DNA of 64,000 nt from Planktothrix agardhii NIES-204 (GTDB lineage Bacteria; Cyanobacteriota; Cyanobacteriia; Cyanobacteriales; Microcoleaceae): positions 35,116 to 99,115 of the forward strand of contig AP017993.1 in assembly GCA_003609755.1 (NCBI GenBank), read 5' to 3'. Made by a program: the position numbers and the translations under genes. Below are positions 8,579-17,419 of the stretch, one piece after another. A model generated the notes under the pieces. It had not been told where the DNA came from and searched no databases. It saw nothing but the letters and a program-made list of their open reading frames with translations. Every line of letters starts with the position of its first letter. Position 1 is the stretch's first letter.

Positions 8579-9199
8579 TCACGAAATTTTGGTAGATAGA
8601 CGTTTGAGAATGCCTAGCACTTCATACAGTGGGTTTTCACGCGGATCGAGGAGTGAAAACTCGGCAGACCATGCGTATTGAGGCGGGTTAGATTTTGCCA
8701 TTTTCAGGAATAAAAAGTTATTCCCATTTGTCACCATGCCGAAGATGGGACGATCTCGGCGGTTAGGGCTGGCATACATATAGGCAAGGGTCTGGGGAAT
8801 GGCGGAATATGTGCTGAATTTTAAGCCTTTGGCTTCGATAACAGCGATCCATAATTCGCTATTAAATACCAACACATCTAACCGACCGCGTACTGGCTCG
8901 CTATTATCTTCTTCGTCAATGATAACAGGATCTTCAGCAGAAATATCAAAGGGGTCTTGATAAAAACCTGCTATGTCTAACAAGGGCGATAAAACTAGCA
9001 TTTTTACTAATACTTCGATGGTTTTACGGCGATATAACACTTGTCGCATAAATTGGTTGCGGATGCGATCGCACTTGGCTTTTTCTTCTTCAGAGAGTGC
9101 GATCGGTTCTAGCCATTCCGTAAAGAAGTTGCTATCGGTAGCGACTTGTAGGTTTAATCGTTCTTCTAATTCATAAAGTGTGATTTCATTGGCTTGCAT
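8579..9199 (-). CDS. PD-(D/E)XK restriction endonuclease-like protein
   Basis: 206 residues. The segment VRGRLDVLVF, then WIAVIEAKGLKFS and a glutamine in IPQTLAYMYA, gives D, E-x-K and Q of a PD-(D/E)XK nuclease. Proteins of this type are often labelled restriction endonuclease subunit R in cyanobacteria, but there is no helicase part here. It begins 24 bp after the DUF1156 methylase stop, behind an AGGAGAAAAAAGA ribosome-binding region. With its two downstream neighbours it makes a block of three nuclease-fold genes peculiar to module A. Confidence 0.72.
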   Translation of the reverse strand: MQANEITLYELEERLNLQVATDSNFFTEWLEPIALSEEEKAKCDRIRNQFMRQVLYRRKTIEVLVKMLVLSPLLDIAGFYQDPFDISAEDPVIIDEEDNSEPVRGRLDVLVFNSELWIAVIEAKGLKFSTYSAIPQTLAYMYASPNRRDRPIFGMVTNGNNFLFLKMAKSNPPQYAWSAEFSLLDPRENPLYEVLGILKRLSTKIS

Positions 9200-9223
9200 A
9201 ATCTTTTTTCTCCTATAATAGTT

Positions 9224-12200
9224 CTATAGTCCTAAACCTTTTTTACGCGCTAATAAGCCATCAACCCAGCGTTTTTCGTCAGTACCCGCCGGATAAAGGG
9301 CTGAAAATGATTGTGCTAGTTGCCAGAATTTAATATCTTTACCAATTGCTTCATCAACTAAAAAGCGTTTGAGTGCTTCACTCCGTCCAGAGTTAAATAA
9401 CAGCATTGCTTGATGTACTTTATCGCAAATGGTTTCACCAATACGAGAAATTTTGACTTCCCCATGTTCGTCTTCAGGAAGTTCATCAAGTACGCCTATA
9501 ATAATAAGTTGTTTGTCACCTTTGGCTTTTTTCTTGGGAATATCGGGAATAATGCCTTCCTTACCAAATAGGTAAGCAGCACGTTCTTTAACAGGTAGCA
9601 GTCGGGCTTTGTCGCCTTTAACTTCGACAAGATGAGTAAGGTTTTCCAGATGTGCGCCGAGTCCCTGAGCAATCTTACGGGCGGTATCATATTCAAGGCT
9701 AAAACCTGTTATTTTTGGTTTTTTGCTAGTGTTTTCGTCATCATCATCATCTTCGCTCCCCTCGCCATCTGGGAGAGGGGCTGGGGGTGAGGGTTCTCCT
9801 GCTGAAAGTGTCCAGAGCCACATGGTGGTTAAACGGGCATCTTCTTCAAAGTTGGAGGTGTCTGCGTCTTTAAAGATGGTGCTGAGGGCTTCTTGGGAAA
9901 TGGCTGCCCAGACATATTCGAGATATTCACGCAAGGGGACAATTTCACCGCTTGCTTTTTCAACACTGGAATAACGGGAGAAGATTTCCAGGGCGGGGCC
10001 TAAACAAGCAAAGATGGCATCAGCACCTACTACGCCTTGTTCGGTGAGGCGTGGCATCCATTCTTTGATCCGTTGGGGGAGTTCTTGCAAAACATTGCGC
10101 CAATCGCCTATTTCATTATTGCTGCGTGGGCGGCAGACTAGGTGAACGGATGAGGCAAGGGCAGCAGAGTTTTGAGAACGTAATCTACCTGGTCTTTCCG
10201 TATCAATTGCCCAAGAGCCAGTAAAAATCCATCCTGCATCAATCATTGCTTGTAGTTGTGCTTCCCATCCTGCTGTGGACTTGTGAGCAAAAACAATTAA
10301 CCCGATGCCATTTGGAGCAACAATTCGCCGACCTTCTGCCATTGCTTGCCCCATTGTGCGCTCGAAAAAGGCTTTATCTTTTCCTTTCATTTCGTCAACA
10401 ATGCACTCTTCATCTTTTGGTGTAAGTTCATTAGAAAAACTTTTCAAAAGATTTATAGGTAAAGTTCTTTTTAGCCAAACATAGAAAAAATCTGACAGAT
10501 CGGCATAAGGAACTGCATCATAGTAAGGTGGATCAGTACAAAAGAATTGAACCGCATCATCAGGGAGATAGTAAAGATTCGTAGCTGATGTTTGTTCTAT
10601 TTGGGCATTAGTAAGATATTCTGCACTATTCGCCTTTATTGTGAGTTTTATCCAGTCCAAAGCACCTATCCAATTACCTGAACCATCTGCAAAGAGATTA
10701 CATTCTGGAAACTCCCAGACTATAGGCAAAGCTTGTCTCCCAAATGTATGAGCAATAAATTCTCCTGAATTAGCCCAAATTACAAGAGATGTTAAATAAT
10801 CAGCTTGTCTATCAACAGCTAAAGATAAACAAGTTTGAATGGCATTTGCTAATTCTTTATCACTTCCTAATTCTTGAATTTCGTTACTACTAAGTTTTTT
10901 AACCAGTCTTGTTAGTGTAACTAATGCCAGTAATTGTCTAGGGGTGAATAAATCAGCAAAATTATCCATACCATAATTACGCTGTGAGAATGCTCTACCT
11001 GCACCACTACCTCCTCCCATTGGTGTTGGTTCATTTGGAATCAAATCTAAACTTGTAAATTCTTTTAATGCTAAAACTGCTTTTTCAGTTGCTTCTAAAT
11101 CTTGTAAACTTGGCAACCGATAAAATCTTCCCTGTGTACTTGGCTTTAATAACACTACACAAAATAAACGAGCATCATTAGCTCCACCTTTTCTTATTTT
11201 TAGTTGCCTTCTTGTCGATGCTACAGGAGTAGTAAAACCCGTCACAGGACAAGTAGCCGAACCCCTAGCCACTGTCCCCTTTTCAACTTCCTTCTCACTT
11301 TTCGGCTCAAAAATCTCCAACAAAGGACGGCGCACCTTGCGCGTTACTCCATCCGCATAAGTCACTTCTAACGTCTCAGTTTGCACAATACCCGTATCAT
11401 CCCTTACCCATCGCAAAGCCTTATTTCTCCCAGCCTTCTTCGCCAACCACAAAGAACGCATCAAAGGCACTTCTACAGGAATCCCCGTACCATCATCAGG
11501 AGCTTCAGAAATAATCGTCCTCGCCCATAAATAAGCAATGGGGGTACTACCATCCTCATCTTTAGGATAAAACTCTGCTAACTCCTTCTCTGCTTCTTCC
11601 TTCACCCATTGTCCCCATTTTCTAACTTCATCAGCTAAAGTTTGCCCATATTTGGGGATATATTCCAAAACTACCTTATTTAACAACACCGCCACCGGAT
11701 TGAGGTCACTCGCAAACGCATCCGCCCCCACTCGTAAAGCCTCTAAGGGTATCGAACCACCACCCGCAAACGGGTCAACCACAAGGGGGCGCGTCCCCAC
11801 TTCCCCACCTAACGCTTCATGGGCTGCTTGAGTCAAAGCCCTCGCCGTTTCCAGATAATCAGACTGAGTTGAATTATCCCAATTAGCAAAATCCGCAATA
11901 AAATCTAGCAATAAATAGCGCAAACTGTTTAAATTCTTTGGATTCTGCGGATCTAGTGCATTTTCAGGCTTGGCTAATACCTTCCATTTCTTCCAATTTT
12001 CTTTTGAACAGCATCCATCTGCGGCTGCTTTCCGAGCAAATTTAGTAATAATTTCTACCGCTTGATCTCGAAATATTTGGGGACATAAACTATCAACCGG
12101 ATCAATCCACAATGAAGCACAAATCACCGCCCGACAAGCTGCTAATGGTCGCCGCGCCCACCATATATGTAGAGTTGAAATATGTCCATGTCTAATTGAT

Positions 12201-12274
12201 TTCTCCCGTCTGGCATGGGCAGAAATACGTTTAATAGGTAGGTCAACTTCGATTAGGCGTTTGGGATAGATCAT
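9224..12274 (-). CDS. DUF1156 DNA adenine methyltransferase of defence module A
   Basis: 1016 residues. The DUF1156 N-terminus is recognisable by REKSIRHGHISTLHIWWARR (about residues 23-42). SAM-binding motif I is DPFAGGG (167-173) and catalytic motif IV is DPPYYD (near 580). Family members normally carry a Cys4 zinc-ribbon in between, and the module B homologue does. Here those cysteines are replaced, leaving IISEAPDDGTG at the matching place. A repeat-derived, proline-rich insert lies near residues 827-839. It would methylate adenines, probably to mark self DNA, with the helicase and the DUF499 ATPase encoded in the same operon. Confidence 0.88.
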   Translation of the reverse strand: MIYPKRLIEVDLPIKRISAHARREKSIRHGHISTLHIWWARRPLAACRAVICASLWIDPVDSLCPQIFRDQAVEIITKFARKAAADGCCSKENWKKWKVLAKPENALDPQNPKNLNSLRYLLLDFIADFANWDNSTQSDYLETARALTQAAHEALGGEVGTRPLVVDPFAGGGSIPLEALRVGADAFASDLNPVAVLLNKVVLEYIPKYGQTLADEVRKWGQWVKEEAEKELAEFYPKDEDGSTPIAYLWARTIISEAPDDGTGIPVEVPLMRSLWLAKKAGRNKALRWVRDDTGIVQTETLEVTYADGVTRKVRRPLLEIFEPKSEKEVEKGTVARGSATCPVTGFTTPVASTRRQLKIRKGGANDARLFCVVLLKPSTQGRFYRLPSLQDLEATEKAVLALKEFTSLDLIPNEPTPMGGGSGAGRAFSQRNYGMDNFADLFTPRQLLALVTLTRLVKKLSSNEIQELGSDKELANAIQTCLSLAVDRQADYLTSLVIWANSGEFIAHTFGRQALPIVWEFPECNLFADGSGNWIGALDWIKLTIKANSAEYLTNAQIEQTSATNLYYLPDDAVQFFCTDPPYYDAVPYADLSDFFYVWLKRTLPINLLKSFSNELTPKDEECIVDEMKGKDKAFFERTMGQAMAEGRRIVAPNGIGLIVFAHKSTAGWEAQLQAMIDAGWIFTGSWAIDTERPGRLRSQNSAALASSVHLVCRPRSNNEIGDWRNVLQELPQRIKEWMPRLTEQGVVGADAIFACLGPALEIFSRYSSVEKASGEIVPLREYLEYVWAAISQEALSTIFKDADTSNFEEDARLTTMWLWTLSAGEPSPPAPLPDGEGSEDDDDDENTSKKPKITGFSLEYDTARKIAQGLGAHLENLTHLVEVKGDKARLLPVKERAAYLFGKEGIIPDIPKKKAKGDKQLIIIGVLDELPEDEHGEVKISRIGETICDKVHQAMLLFNSGRSEALKRFLVDEAIGKDIKFWQLAQSFSALYPAGTDEKRWVDGLLARKKGLGL
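9757..9793. repeat. palindromic dispersed repeat inserted in frame in the DUF1156 gene
   Basis: The stretch CTCCCCTCGCCATCTGGGAG followed by AGGGGCTGGGGGTGAGGG is a well-known type of GC-rich palindromic bacterial repeat. On the coding strand it reads PSPPAPLPDGEG without breaking the frame. An acidic run DDDDDEN follows. The module B gene lacks both. Confidence 0.75.
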
Positions 12275-12285
12275 GGTTTAGGCGC

Positions 12286-12475
12286 TTATGAATTGGGACT
12301 ATCCCAAATAGTTTGAATTACATCTAAATTTCTTATCTTGCGAGATTGCCGATATATGAACTGGATAGCCATTATTAAAGGCATGATCAAAGGCAATCGA
12401 CGCATCATAGGCTAATTTTTCTGGACTACGAAAATACCAAACAATGGCATGGGTATCAGCAACAATCGCACTCAT
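12286..12475 (-). pseudogene. vapC: vapC-like PIN toxin, internally deleted
   Basis: Starts with ATGA, overlapping the VapB stop. The first 50 residues are a normal PIN domain start (VADTHAIVWYF) up to HISAIS. Then about 60-70 residues are missing, and the frame shifts into a perfect family C-terminus (RKIRNLDVIQTIW) that ends at 12286. The in-frame product would stop at 12299 after 58 residues without the central acidic residues. The toxin is therefore very probably dead, while the antitoxin gene next to it is intact. Confidence 0.8.
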
Positions 12476-12702
12476 AGATCTGCAAATTTCTTATCGAAAT
12501 TTCCCCACATCTCACGCCTCACTTCTTTGATATCCTCTTCAGTAATATGAATGTCCAAGTCTGCCCACATCCCCTTTAAGCTTTTTCTAGGACGCTTAAC
12601 AGAGTTCTTAGATTTCAAGAGCTTGGCATAGCTCAACAATTCCATTTGTTCCTCTACTGACAAGTCTTCTAAGACAGCAACTAATGAATCTTTAAGAGTC
12701 AT
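12472..12702 (-). CDS. vapB: VapB-type antitoxin (DUF2281-like)
   Basis: 76 residues: a helical N-terminus with LVAVLEDLSVEEQMELLSYA, a basic stretch RPRKSLKGMWADL, and an acidic tail. This is the pattern of cyanobacterial DUF2281-like antitoxins paired with PIN toxins. It lies 40 bp after the helicase stop and its own stop overlaps the start of the broken vapC. With the toxin deleted it may remain only as a regulator or as immunity against a related toxin elsewhere. Confidence 0.75.
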   Translation of the reverse strand: MTLKDSLVAVLEDLSVEEQMELLSYAKLLKSKNSVKRPRKSLKGMWADLDIHITEEDIKEVRREMWGNFDKKFADL

Positions 12703-12742
12703 AATTCGTTAACCTCCGGTAAATTTTTCGCCAAAATAGGCA

Positions 12743-15700
12743 TTAAATATCCTGATTTTTGATATTTAAAACCTGATCGGCATCCACCTGGTAATGTTTT
12801 ACTTTAACAATTGCCTCCCAATCTAGTTTAGCTGGATCTTGAATGGCATGAATCTCTGGCTGTGTAGCACAATTAAACACCACATACAACCAATAATCTT
12901 GTTTAAGACGCTCGGCGGTACGGTATTCATTATCACTTAAAGCGACCCGTCCAACCTGAGAGCGCCCTTTAACCTCAATAAACTTGACTGAGATCGCCGT
13001 CTTGGGATCTTCAGGGTGAAGTTGGCGCGAAATCAAGTCAAAACCACGATTTTCAGATTCTACAGTTTCCACTTGCCAACCCTGTGCTTCTTCATACGAG
13101 ATCACCGCATTAACGGCAATCCGCTCAATTTCAGCATTACTAACCATTGGTGCAATATCAGGCGCGTGGCGTTCAGGATGAGGTAACACCCATGCCCTAC
13201 CCTTTGGCTCAATGGCAGCAATCATACAGTTACGTTCCTGTGTTAATTCTATCCTGCGCCGATCCAATCTTGTATTTAATTCATCCAGACGATCTTCAGC
13301 TTGTTTCAAACGCCCATCTAAACCCGTTTCTTCTGACCCTGATTCCTTTTTATCAAATAATTCACCATATTGAATCTGTAAGCGATCGATAATTGCCAAT
13401 AAACTAATTTCCGTATGGTCAGAGATTATTTTAATTTCTCGCTCTCTTTCCTGCTGCATTTCTGTTAAAAATCCGTTTAACTCAGATTCAATCAAAAACT
13501 GTTCAAGCTGTAGACTATCTGGTAAATTAAGATGATCAGGAAATTCACTTGTTTCCGTTGCAGGTATTAAGTCAAGAAAAATCGTTGGTTGTTTGAGCGA
13601 TAAAGTTTGGTCTAATTCAGTTTGCACCACATATAAACGCTCATGGAGTTTATTGCCCCGTCCATCTTGAAATACCACCAAATAAACATCTAACCTTGCG
13701 GGTTGGGTGCGATGCAAGTCATAAAATACCGCGCCATGTTGCAAGTCTTGTTCTGTTTGTTTTAGTACCTCTTTTCGCACACACTCAAACAGGGGATGTC
13801 CTGGTGTCACCCATTCCACCGTAGGATCTAAATCGAGAACTTTTTTATCAAAAGCAATCTGCTTATATTCCCGTCCCAGTTTACCAAAACGCGATTCTTG
13901 ATCATCCCCTGTTACCCAAAGATGGCGCGGGATACGTCCAATGCGATAGATTTTGCCCATCTCCCCCCCTCGTCCTTTGGGATTCGGGTTGGAGGTGATA
14001 GCTTTAGGATGAATACCAACAATAGAAGATGCTTCAACAAAGAAATTTTCGACTACTTCAGGCACTAATCGCTTTTCCTTAGCATCAGTAGATCTGCCAA
14101 TCAAATTAGATAAATTTAGTTCGCGTTTTGCTAGTCCCTCTAATGCCGATTTGGTAATTCTGCGAAAATGTTCCGTATCTACCTGACTGACAATCCGATC
14201 TTTAATTACATCTTCGGTGAGATTACGAGCATACATCTCCCTGAGCATTTTTTCAATTTGATTTGCTGGAAAAACATCGCCTAAAACATTGAAAACTTTG
14301 CCCGTATTTTCAGGATCAAGATCAGCCTCAATTTTTTGAAGACGTTCAAATAGTTTCCAAAATACGCTCCCTTCACGGGTATTTGTAGAAACAAAATTAA
14401 AAATCAAACAGTCTTTTTCCTGTCCATAACGATGAATCCTGCCCATCCGTTGTTCTAAACGAACAGGATTCCAAGGAATGTCATAGTTAATCATTAGCCA
14501 GCAAAACTGAAGGTTAATCCCCTCACCCGCCGCTTCCGTTGCTACTAATACTTGACAATCTTCTTTAAACTCACGCTCGGCATAAATGCGGGTATTAGGG
14601 GTATTGCGATCGCCTATATTCATCCCTCCATGAATTTGGGTAACACTCAAACCCCACTGTTTAAGCTTGCCTAGAGGACGTTCATTTTTACCATCACCTG
14701 CTAAAAAGTCAAGGGTATCCTTATGTTCAGTAAAAATCAGCAGCTTCATTTTGGGATCGTTAAAAAAGCCTTTTTCTACCAATAACTGCTTCAGTCGTTG
14801 TAATTTTGATTCAATTTCACGATGTTCTAAATCTTTCGCTAATTTAATCAGCTTATTAAGTATTCTGATTTCATCTTGTAAGGCAATCGGATCAATATTG
14901 GCTACTACATTTTCGAGATCACCTAAAATCTTTTCTTGAGCTTCTTCCGTTAGTTCGTCAAAATCATCAGGTAATTTCCGTTCAATTAATTCCTGACGGT
15001 ATGCTGCTGGATTTTCGAGGATATACTTACGCTTTTCACACATCCGTTCCAGACTGCGGCGTACAGCATAAACACTTGAGGCAAAACGTCTCTGTAACAT
15101 AGCCATCGTAAACCCTAAAGCCCGTCCACGATTTGAGTCATCCATTGCTGCCTTAATTGACTGATCTTCAACATAGCGTGTCAATTCATCATAAAAATCT
15201 AGCTCATCGTTATTAATTTGAAAATCGGCAGTTTGGACAATGCGACGAGTAAAAAGCTTTTTTACTTCTCCAGTTTCCGGGTCAGGAAATGTGACCAGTG
15301 CTTCCTTAGTTCGACGTAGATAGAAAGGAGCATGATTACGTTTCATCGCCTCTTCTAAGCTGCTTACATCCCCATAAACATCACGATCCAGTAAGGCTAA
15401 AAACAAACAAAAGTTTTTCGGATCGCCCTTGTGGGGGGTAGCAGTCATCAGTAAATAGTGATCGGTCATTTCTGACAACTTCTCACCGAGTTGATAAGCC
15501 AGTGTTTTTTGATCAGAACTATAGGCACTCATCTTATGGGCTTCATCAACAATGATTAAATCCCAATGGCTACGCAACAGGCTTTCCTTAGCATCATCAA
15601 CCCGCGAAATCCAAGAAACTGAAGTAACAATTTGATTTTTATCCTGCCAAGGATTTGCACCATAATTAGCACGGAGAATATCACCGCGCACTACTTCAAA

Positions 15701-16225
15701 ATCTTCACGAAACTTGTCTTTCATTTCGCGTTGCCACTGAAATGTCAGGTTTGCAGGTGTAACAATCAGGACGCGCTTAACTAATCCTCTAGCCTTCAAT
15801 TCTTTAAGTAGTAAACCTGCCATAATCGTTTTACCCGCACCTGGATCATCGGCCAATAAAAAACGGATTCGCGGTTGCTTCAAAAAATAGTCGTAAACGG
15901 CTTCAAGTTGGTGGGGTAGGGGATCAACTCGTGCAACGGTAAGGGCGAAAAATGGATCGTATTCATAAGCTAAACCTAAGCGCATTGCCTCAATCCCATA
16001 GCGAAACTTCTGGGCATCGCCATCAAAGGGTTCTTGTTCTGGGGTAGCTTCAAGCTGGGCAATCTGTTCAGAGGTTAAGAATGGTTGGTGTACTTGATTT
16101 GTATTAATTCCTTGCCCAAACAGTTTGACTCCATCCATCATCGGTTGGACAGTTATCACTTTTACTGGTTCAGAGAAGATCGAACCGCGAATGATCATAC
16201 CTTGCTTCAGTTGTTCTGGTTTCAC
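12743..16225 (-). CDS. SNF2-type helicase with C-terminal DUF3883, defence module A
   Basis: 1160 residues. Superfamily 2 motifs are clear: ADDPGAGKT (about 125-133, motif I), IIVDEAH (224-230, motif II), LMTATPHKGDP (motif III), and in the second RecA lobe EAAGEGINLQFCWLMINYD and RLEQRMGRIHRYGQ (motifs V and VI). A long coiled-coil region follows. The last 120 residues form a DUF3883 domain with FDLISR and FIEVKGR, a PD-(D/E)XK-like arrangement. It is the first gene of the module A operon. It would track or remodel DNA, and the C-terminal domain may cut or sense it. The gene pair helicase-DUF1156 recurs in module B. Confidence 0.88.
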   Translation of the reverse strand: MKPEQLKQGMIIRGSIFSEPVKVITVQPMMDGVKLFGQGINTNQVHQPFLTSEQIAQLEATPEQEPFDGDAQKFRYGIEAMRLGLAYEYDPFFALTVARVDPLPHQLEAVYDYFLKQPRIRFLLADDPGAGKTIMAGLLLKELKARGLVKRVLIVTPANLTFQWQREMKDKFREDFEVVRGDILRANYGANPWQDKNQIVTSVSWISRVDDAKESLLRSHWDLIIVDEAHKMSAYSSDQKTLAYQLGEKLSEMTDHYLLMTATPHKGDPKNFCLFLALLDRDVYGDVSSLEEAMKRNHAPFYLRRTKEALVTFPDPETGEVKKLFTRRIVQTADFQINNDELDFYDELTRYVEDQSIKAAMDDSNRGRALGFTMAMLQRRFASSVYAVRRSLERMCEKRKYILENPAAYRQELIERKLPDDFDELTEEAQEKILGDLENVVANIDPIALQDEIRILNKLIKLAKDLEHREIESKLQRLKQLLVEKGFFNDPKMKLLIFTEHKDTLDFLAGDGKNERPLGKLKQWGLSVTQIHGGMNIGDRNTPNTRIYAEREFKEDCQVLVATEAAGEGINLQFCWLMINYDIPWNPVRLEQRMGRIHRYGQEKDCLIFNFVSTNTREGSVFWKLFERLQKIEADLDPENTGKVFNVLGDVFPANQIEKMLREMYARNLTEDVIKDRIVSQVDTEHFRRITKSALEGLAKRELNLSNLIGRSTDAKEKRLVPEVVENFFVEASSIVGIHPKAITSNPNPKGRGGEMGKIYRIGRIPRHLWVTGDDQESRFGKLGREYKQIAFDKKVLDLDPTVEWVTPGHPLFECVRKEVLKQTEQDLQHGAVFYDLHRTQPARLDVYLVVFQDGRGNKLHERLYVVQTELDQTLSLKQPTIFLDLIPATETSEFPDHLNLPDSLQLEQFLIESELNGFLTEMQQEREREIKIISDHTEISLLAIIDRLQIQYGELFDKKESGSEETGLDGRLKQAEDRLDELNTRLDRRRIELTQERNCMIAAIEPKGRAWVLPHPERHAPDIAPMVSNAEIERIAVNAVISYEEAQGWQVETVESENRGFDLISRQLHPEDPKTAISVKFIEVKGRSQVGRVALSDNEYRTAERLKQDYWLYVVFNCATQPEIHAIQDPAKLDWEAIVKVKHYQVDADQVLNIKNQDI

Positions 16226-16517
16226 TATCTCGCTCTACTTCACAAAATAAAAGGAAGATTACTATTGCCTAAAAATGCGATCGCAGGTAAATTAGCAGGA
16301 TTTTGGGAATTAAATAGAGTTTAGCAGAGTAACTTAACTTTAATTAAACTTATAACTGAGGTTTCTCTTTTTCTGGTACTTACAGCTAGGTTTTAATTAA
16401 ACACTGCCTTGATTTTTGCAGTAAACTCCCCTTTACCAATAAATTATTCAAAAATTCTCTGTGACCAACATCACCTCAGTTTTTGAGTCAAGTCACTGTA
16501 ACAATCCTTAACATTCC

Positions 16518-16533
16518 GTTACATTAATTTACA
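16518..16533 (+). promoter_or_regulatory. HLR1-type box (RpaB site) upstream of psb34-like gene
   Basis: GTTACATTAATTTACA fits the high-light regulatory consensus (G/T)TTACA(T/A)(T/A)NN(G/T)TTACA at every position. It ends 33 bases before the ATG of the psb34-like gene. In cyanobacteria RpaB binds such sites and represses high-light genes until light stress. The rest of the gap from 16226 to 16566 shows no gene and presumably also holds the promoter of the divergent helicase operon. Confidence 0.7.
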
Positions 16534-16566
16534 TACACAAGCAAATTAAATTCAAGGAAAAACACC

Positions 16567-16731
16567 ATGAGAACCACCAACGAAAACGGCATCCTAAATA
16601 ACTACGCCACCGAACCCAAACTTTATTTTGCCGAATACCCCTCACCCGAACAGCAAAATCGCTATGCCCTTCAAGCCTCTGCTGCTGTCCTTCTGTTGAC
16701 TTCCCTGCTCCTGATTGCTTTTGCTGCCTAA
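16567..16731 (+). CDS. psb34: Psb34-like photosystem II assembly protein
   Basis: A 54-residue protein. It has the LNNYATEPKLYFAEYPSPEQ segment that is diagnostic of Psb34 (ssl1498-type proteins) and a single hydrophobic C-terminal helix (AAVLLLTSLLLIAFAA). Psb34 is a thylakoid protein that binds CP47-containing photosystem II assembly intermediates and competes with high-light-inducible proteins. The AAGGA ribosome-binding site lies 8 bases before ATG, and an HLR1-type box lies just upstream. It stands between a defence operon and a recombinase, so it may be an extra copy beside a chromosomal gene. Confidence 0.82.
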   Translation: MRTTNENGILNNYATEPKLYFAEYPSPEQQNRYALQASAAVLLLTSLLLIAFAA

Positions 16732-16788
16732 AATCATGGGCTATCACAATTCTTTGAACTGCCTCATCCGGGGTGGTTTTTCCGTATT

Positions 16789-17085
16789 TTAGGATAGCTT
16801 TAAATTAAGAGACAACTGGCCAGGTGAGATATTTCCACGACTTCTACGATGGTAAGCTAAATGGCAACTACTACACAATGCCACTAAATTTTCTAACCTA
16901 TTATCCCCAGGGTCAAGATTCCAATGATGCACTTGCAACACATAAGCTCGACGTTTTAGGGTATCGGGTAAAGTTTCTCCAGGTTTCAGACATAAACGAC
17001 CACATCGTTGACATTGCCAGTTCGCTGATTCCTTAACCGCTAAAGCTAGTTCCGTCCAATTATCAGGATAACGATTTAAACTCAT
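16789..17085 (-). CDS. HNH endonuclease-like protein
   Basis: 98 residues. The zinc-binding and catalytic pattern is CQRCG, then VHHWNLDPGDNRLENLVALC and SSCHLAYHRR: H-H, N and H of an HNH nuclease with four structural cysteines. Proteins this small are common in cyanobacteria and may be stand-alone nucleases or parts of mobile elements. It is convergent with the psb34-like gene and divergent from the tyrosine recombinase. No partner gene is obvious. Confidence 0.85.
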   Translation of the reverse strand: MSLNRYPDNWTELALAVKESANWQCQRCGRLCLKPGETLPDTLKRRAYVLQVHHWNLDPGDNRLENLVALCSSCHLAYHRRSRGNISPGQLSLNLKLS

Positions 17086-17177
17086 AGACTGATTTATTAA
17101 TTTTTATTAAGGCTTTGATATTTATTGATGTTTCCCCTCAAGCACTTCTTACAGTCTAGTTTTTCCTTGACCCGTTG

Positions 17178-17237
17178 AGATAACGAATAACATAACCAAT
17201 AACGTAATCAATAACGGATAACATAACGAATAACAGG
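17178..17237. repeat. short degenerate direct repeats (ATAAC family) upstream of the recombinase
   Basis: Five to six copies of AATAAC or GATAAC units, including GAATAACATAAC-like words, lie within about 60 bases in the 334-bp gap between the HNH gene and the recombinase. They could be recombinase or iteron-like binding sites. The rest of the gap (17086-17419) shows nothing coding. Confidence 0.5.
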
Positions 17238-17419
17238 AATAGCAATTGAATCAATATGTCTGGACTCGTTTGGATTATTCACTGAAACCAGATAAGCAAC
17301 CCGCAATGATGAATGTAAAAAATGAACTTCATTGTGTGTAACTTTTGCACGAAACCATATTGATTTTTTAAGCCACTTGCAAAGGCACTACCCACGCCCT
17401 AACAATCCTCTTAACGGGT

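Noticed and set aside
4318..16225. Module A as a DISARM or BREX system
   Set aside because: No DUF1998 (DrmB), no phospholipase-D-like DrmC, no PglZ phosphatase, BrxA, BrxB or BrxL-type gene is present. Only the methylase-helicase-ATPase theme is shared.
16529..17036. Open frames at 16529-16747 (minus) and 16824-17036 (plus)
   Set aside because: They overlap the psb34-like gene and the HNH gene in other frames. The small proteins on the opposite strands have clear family motifs and these do not.
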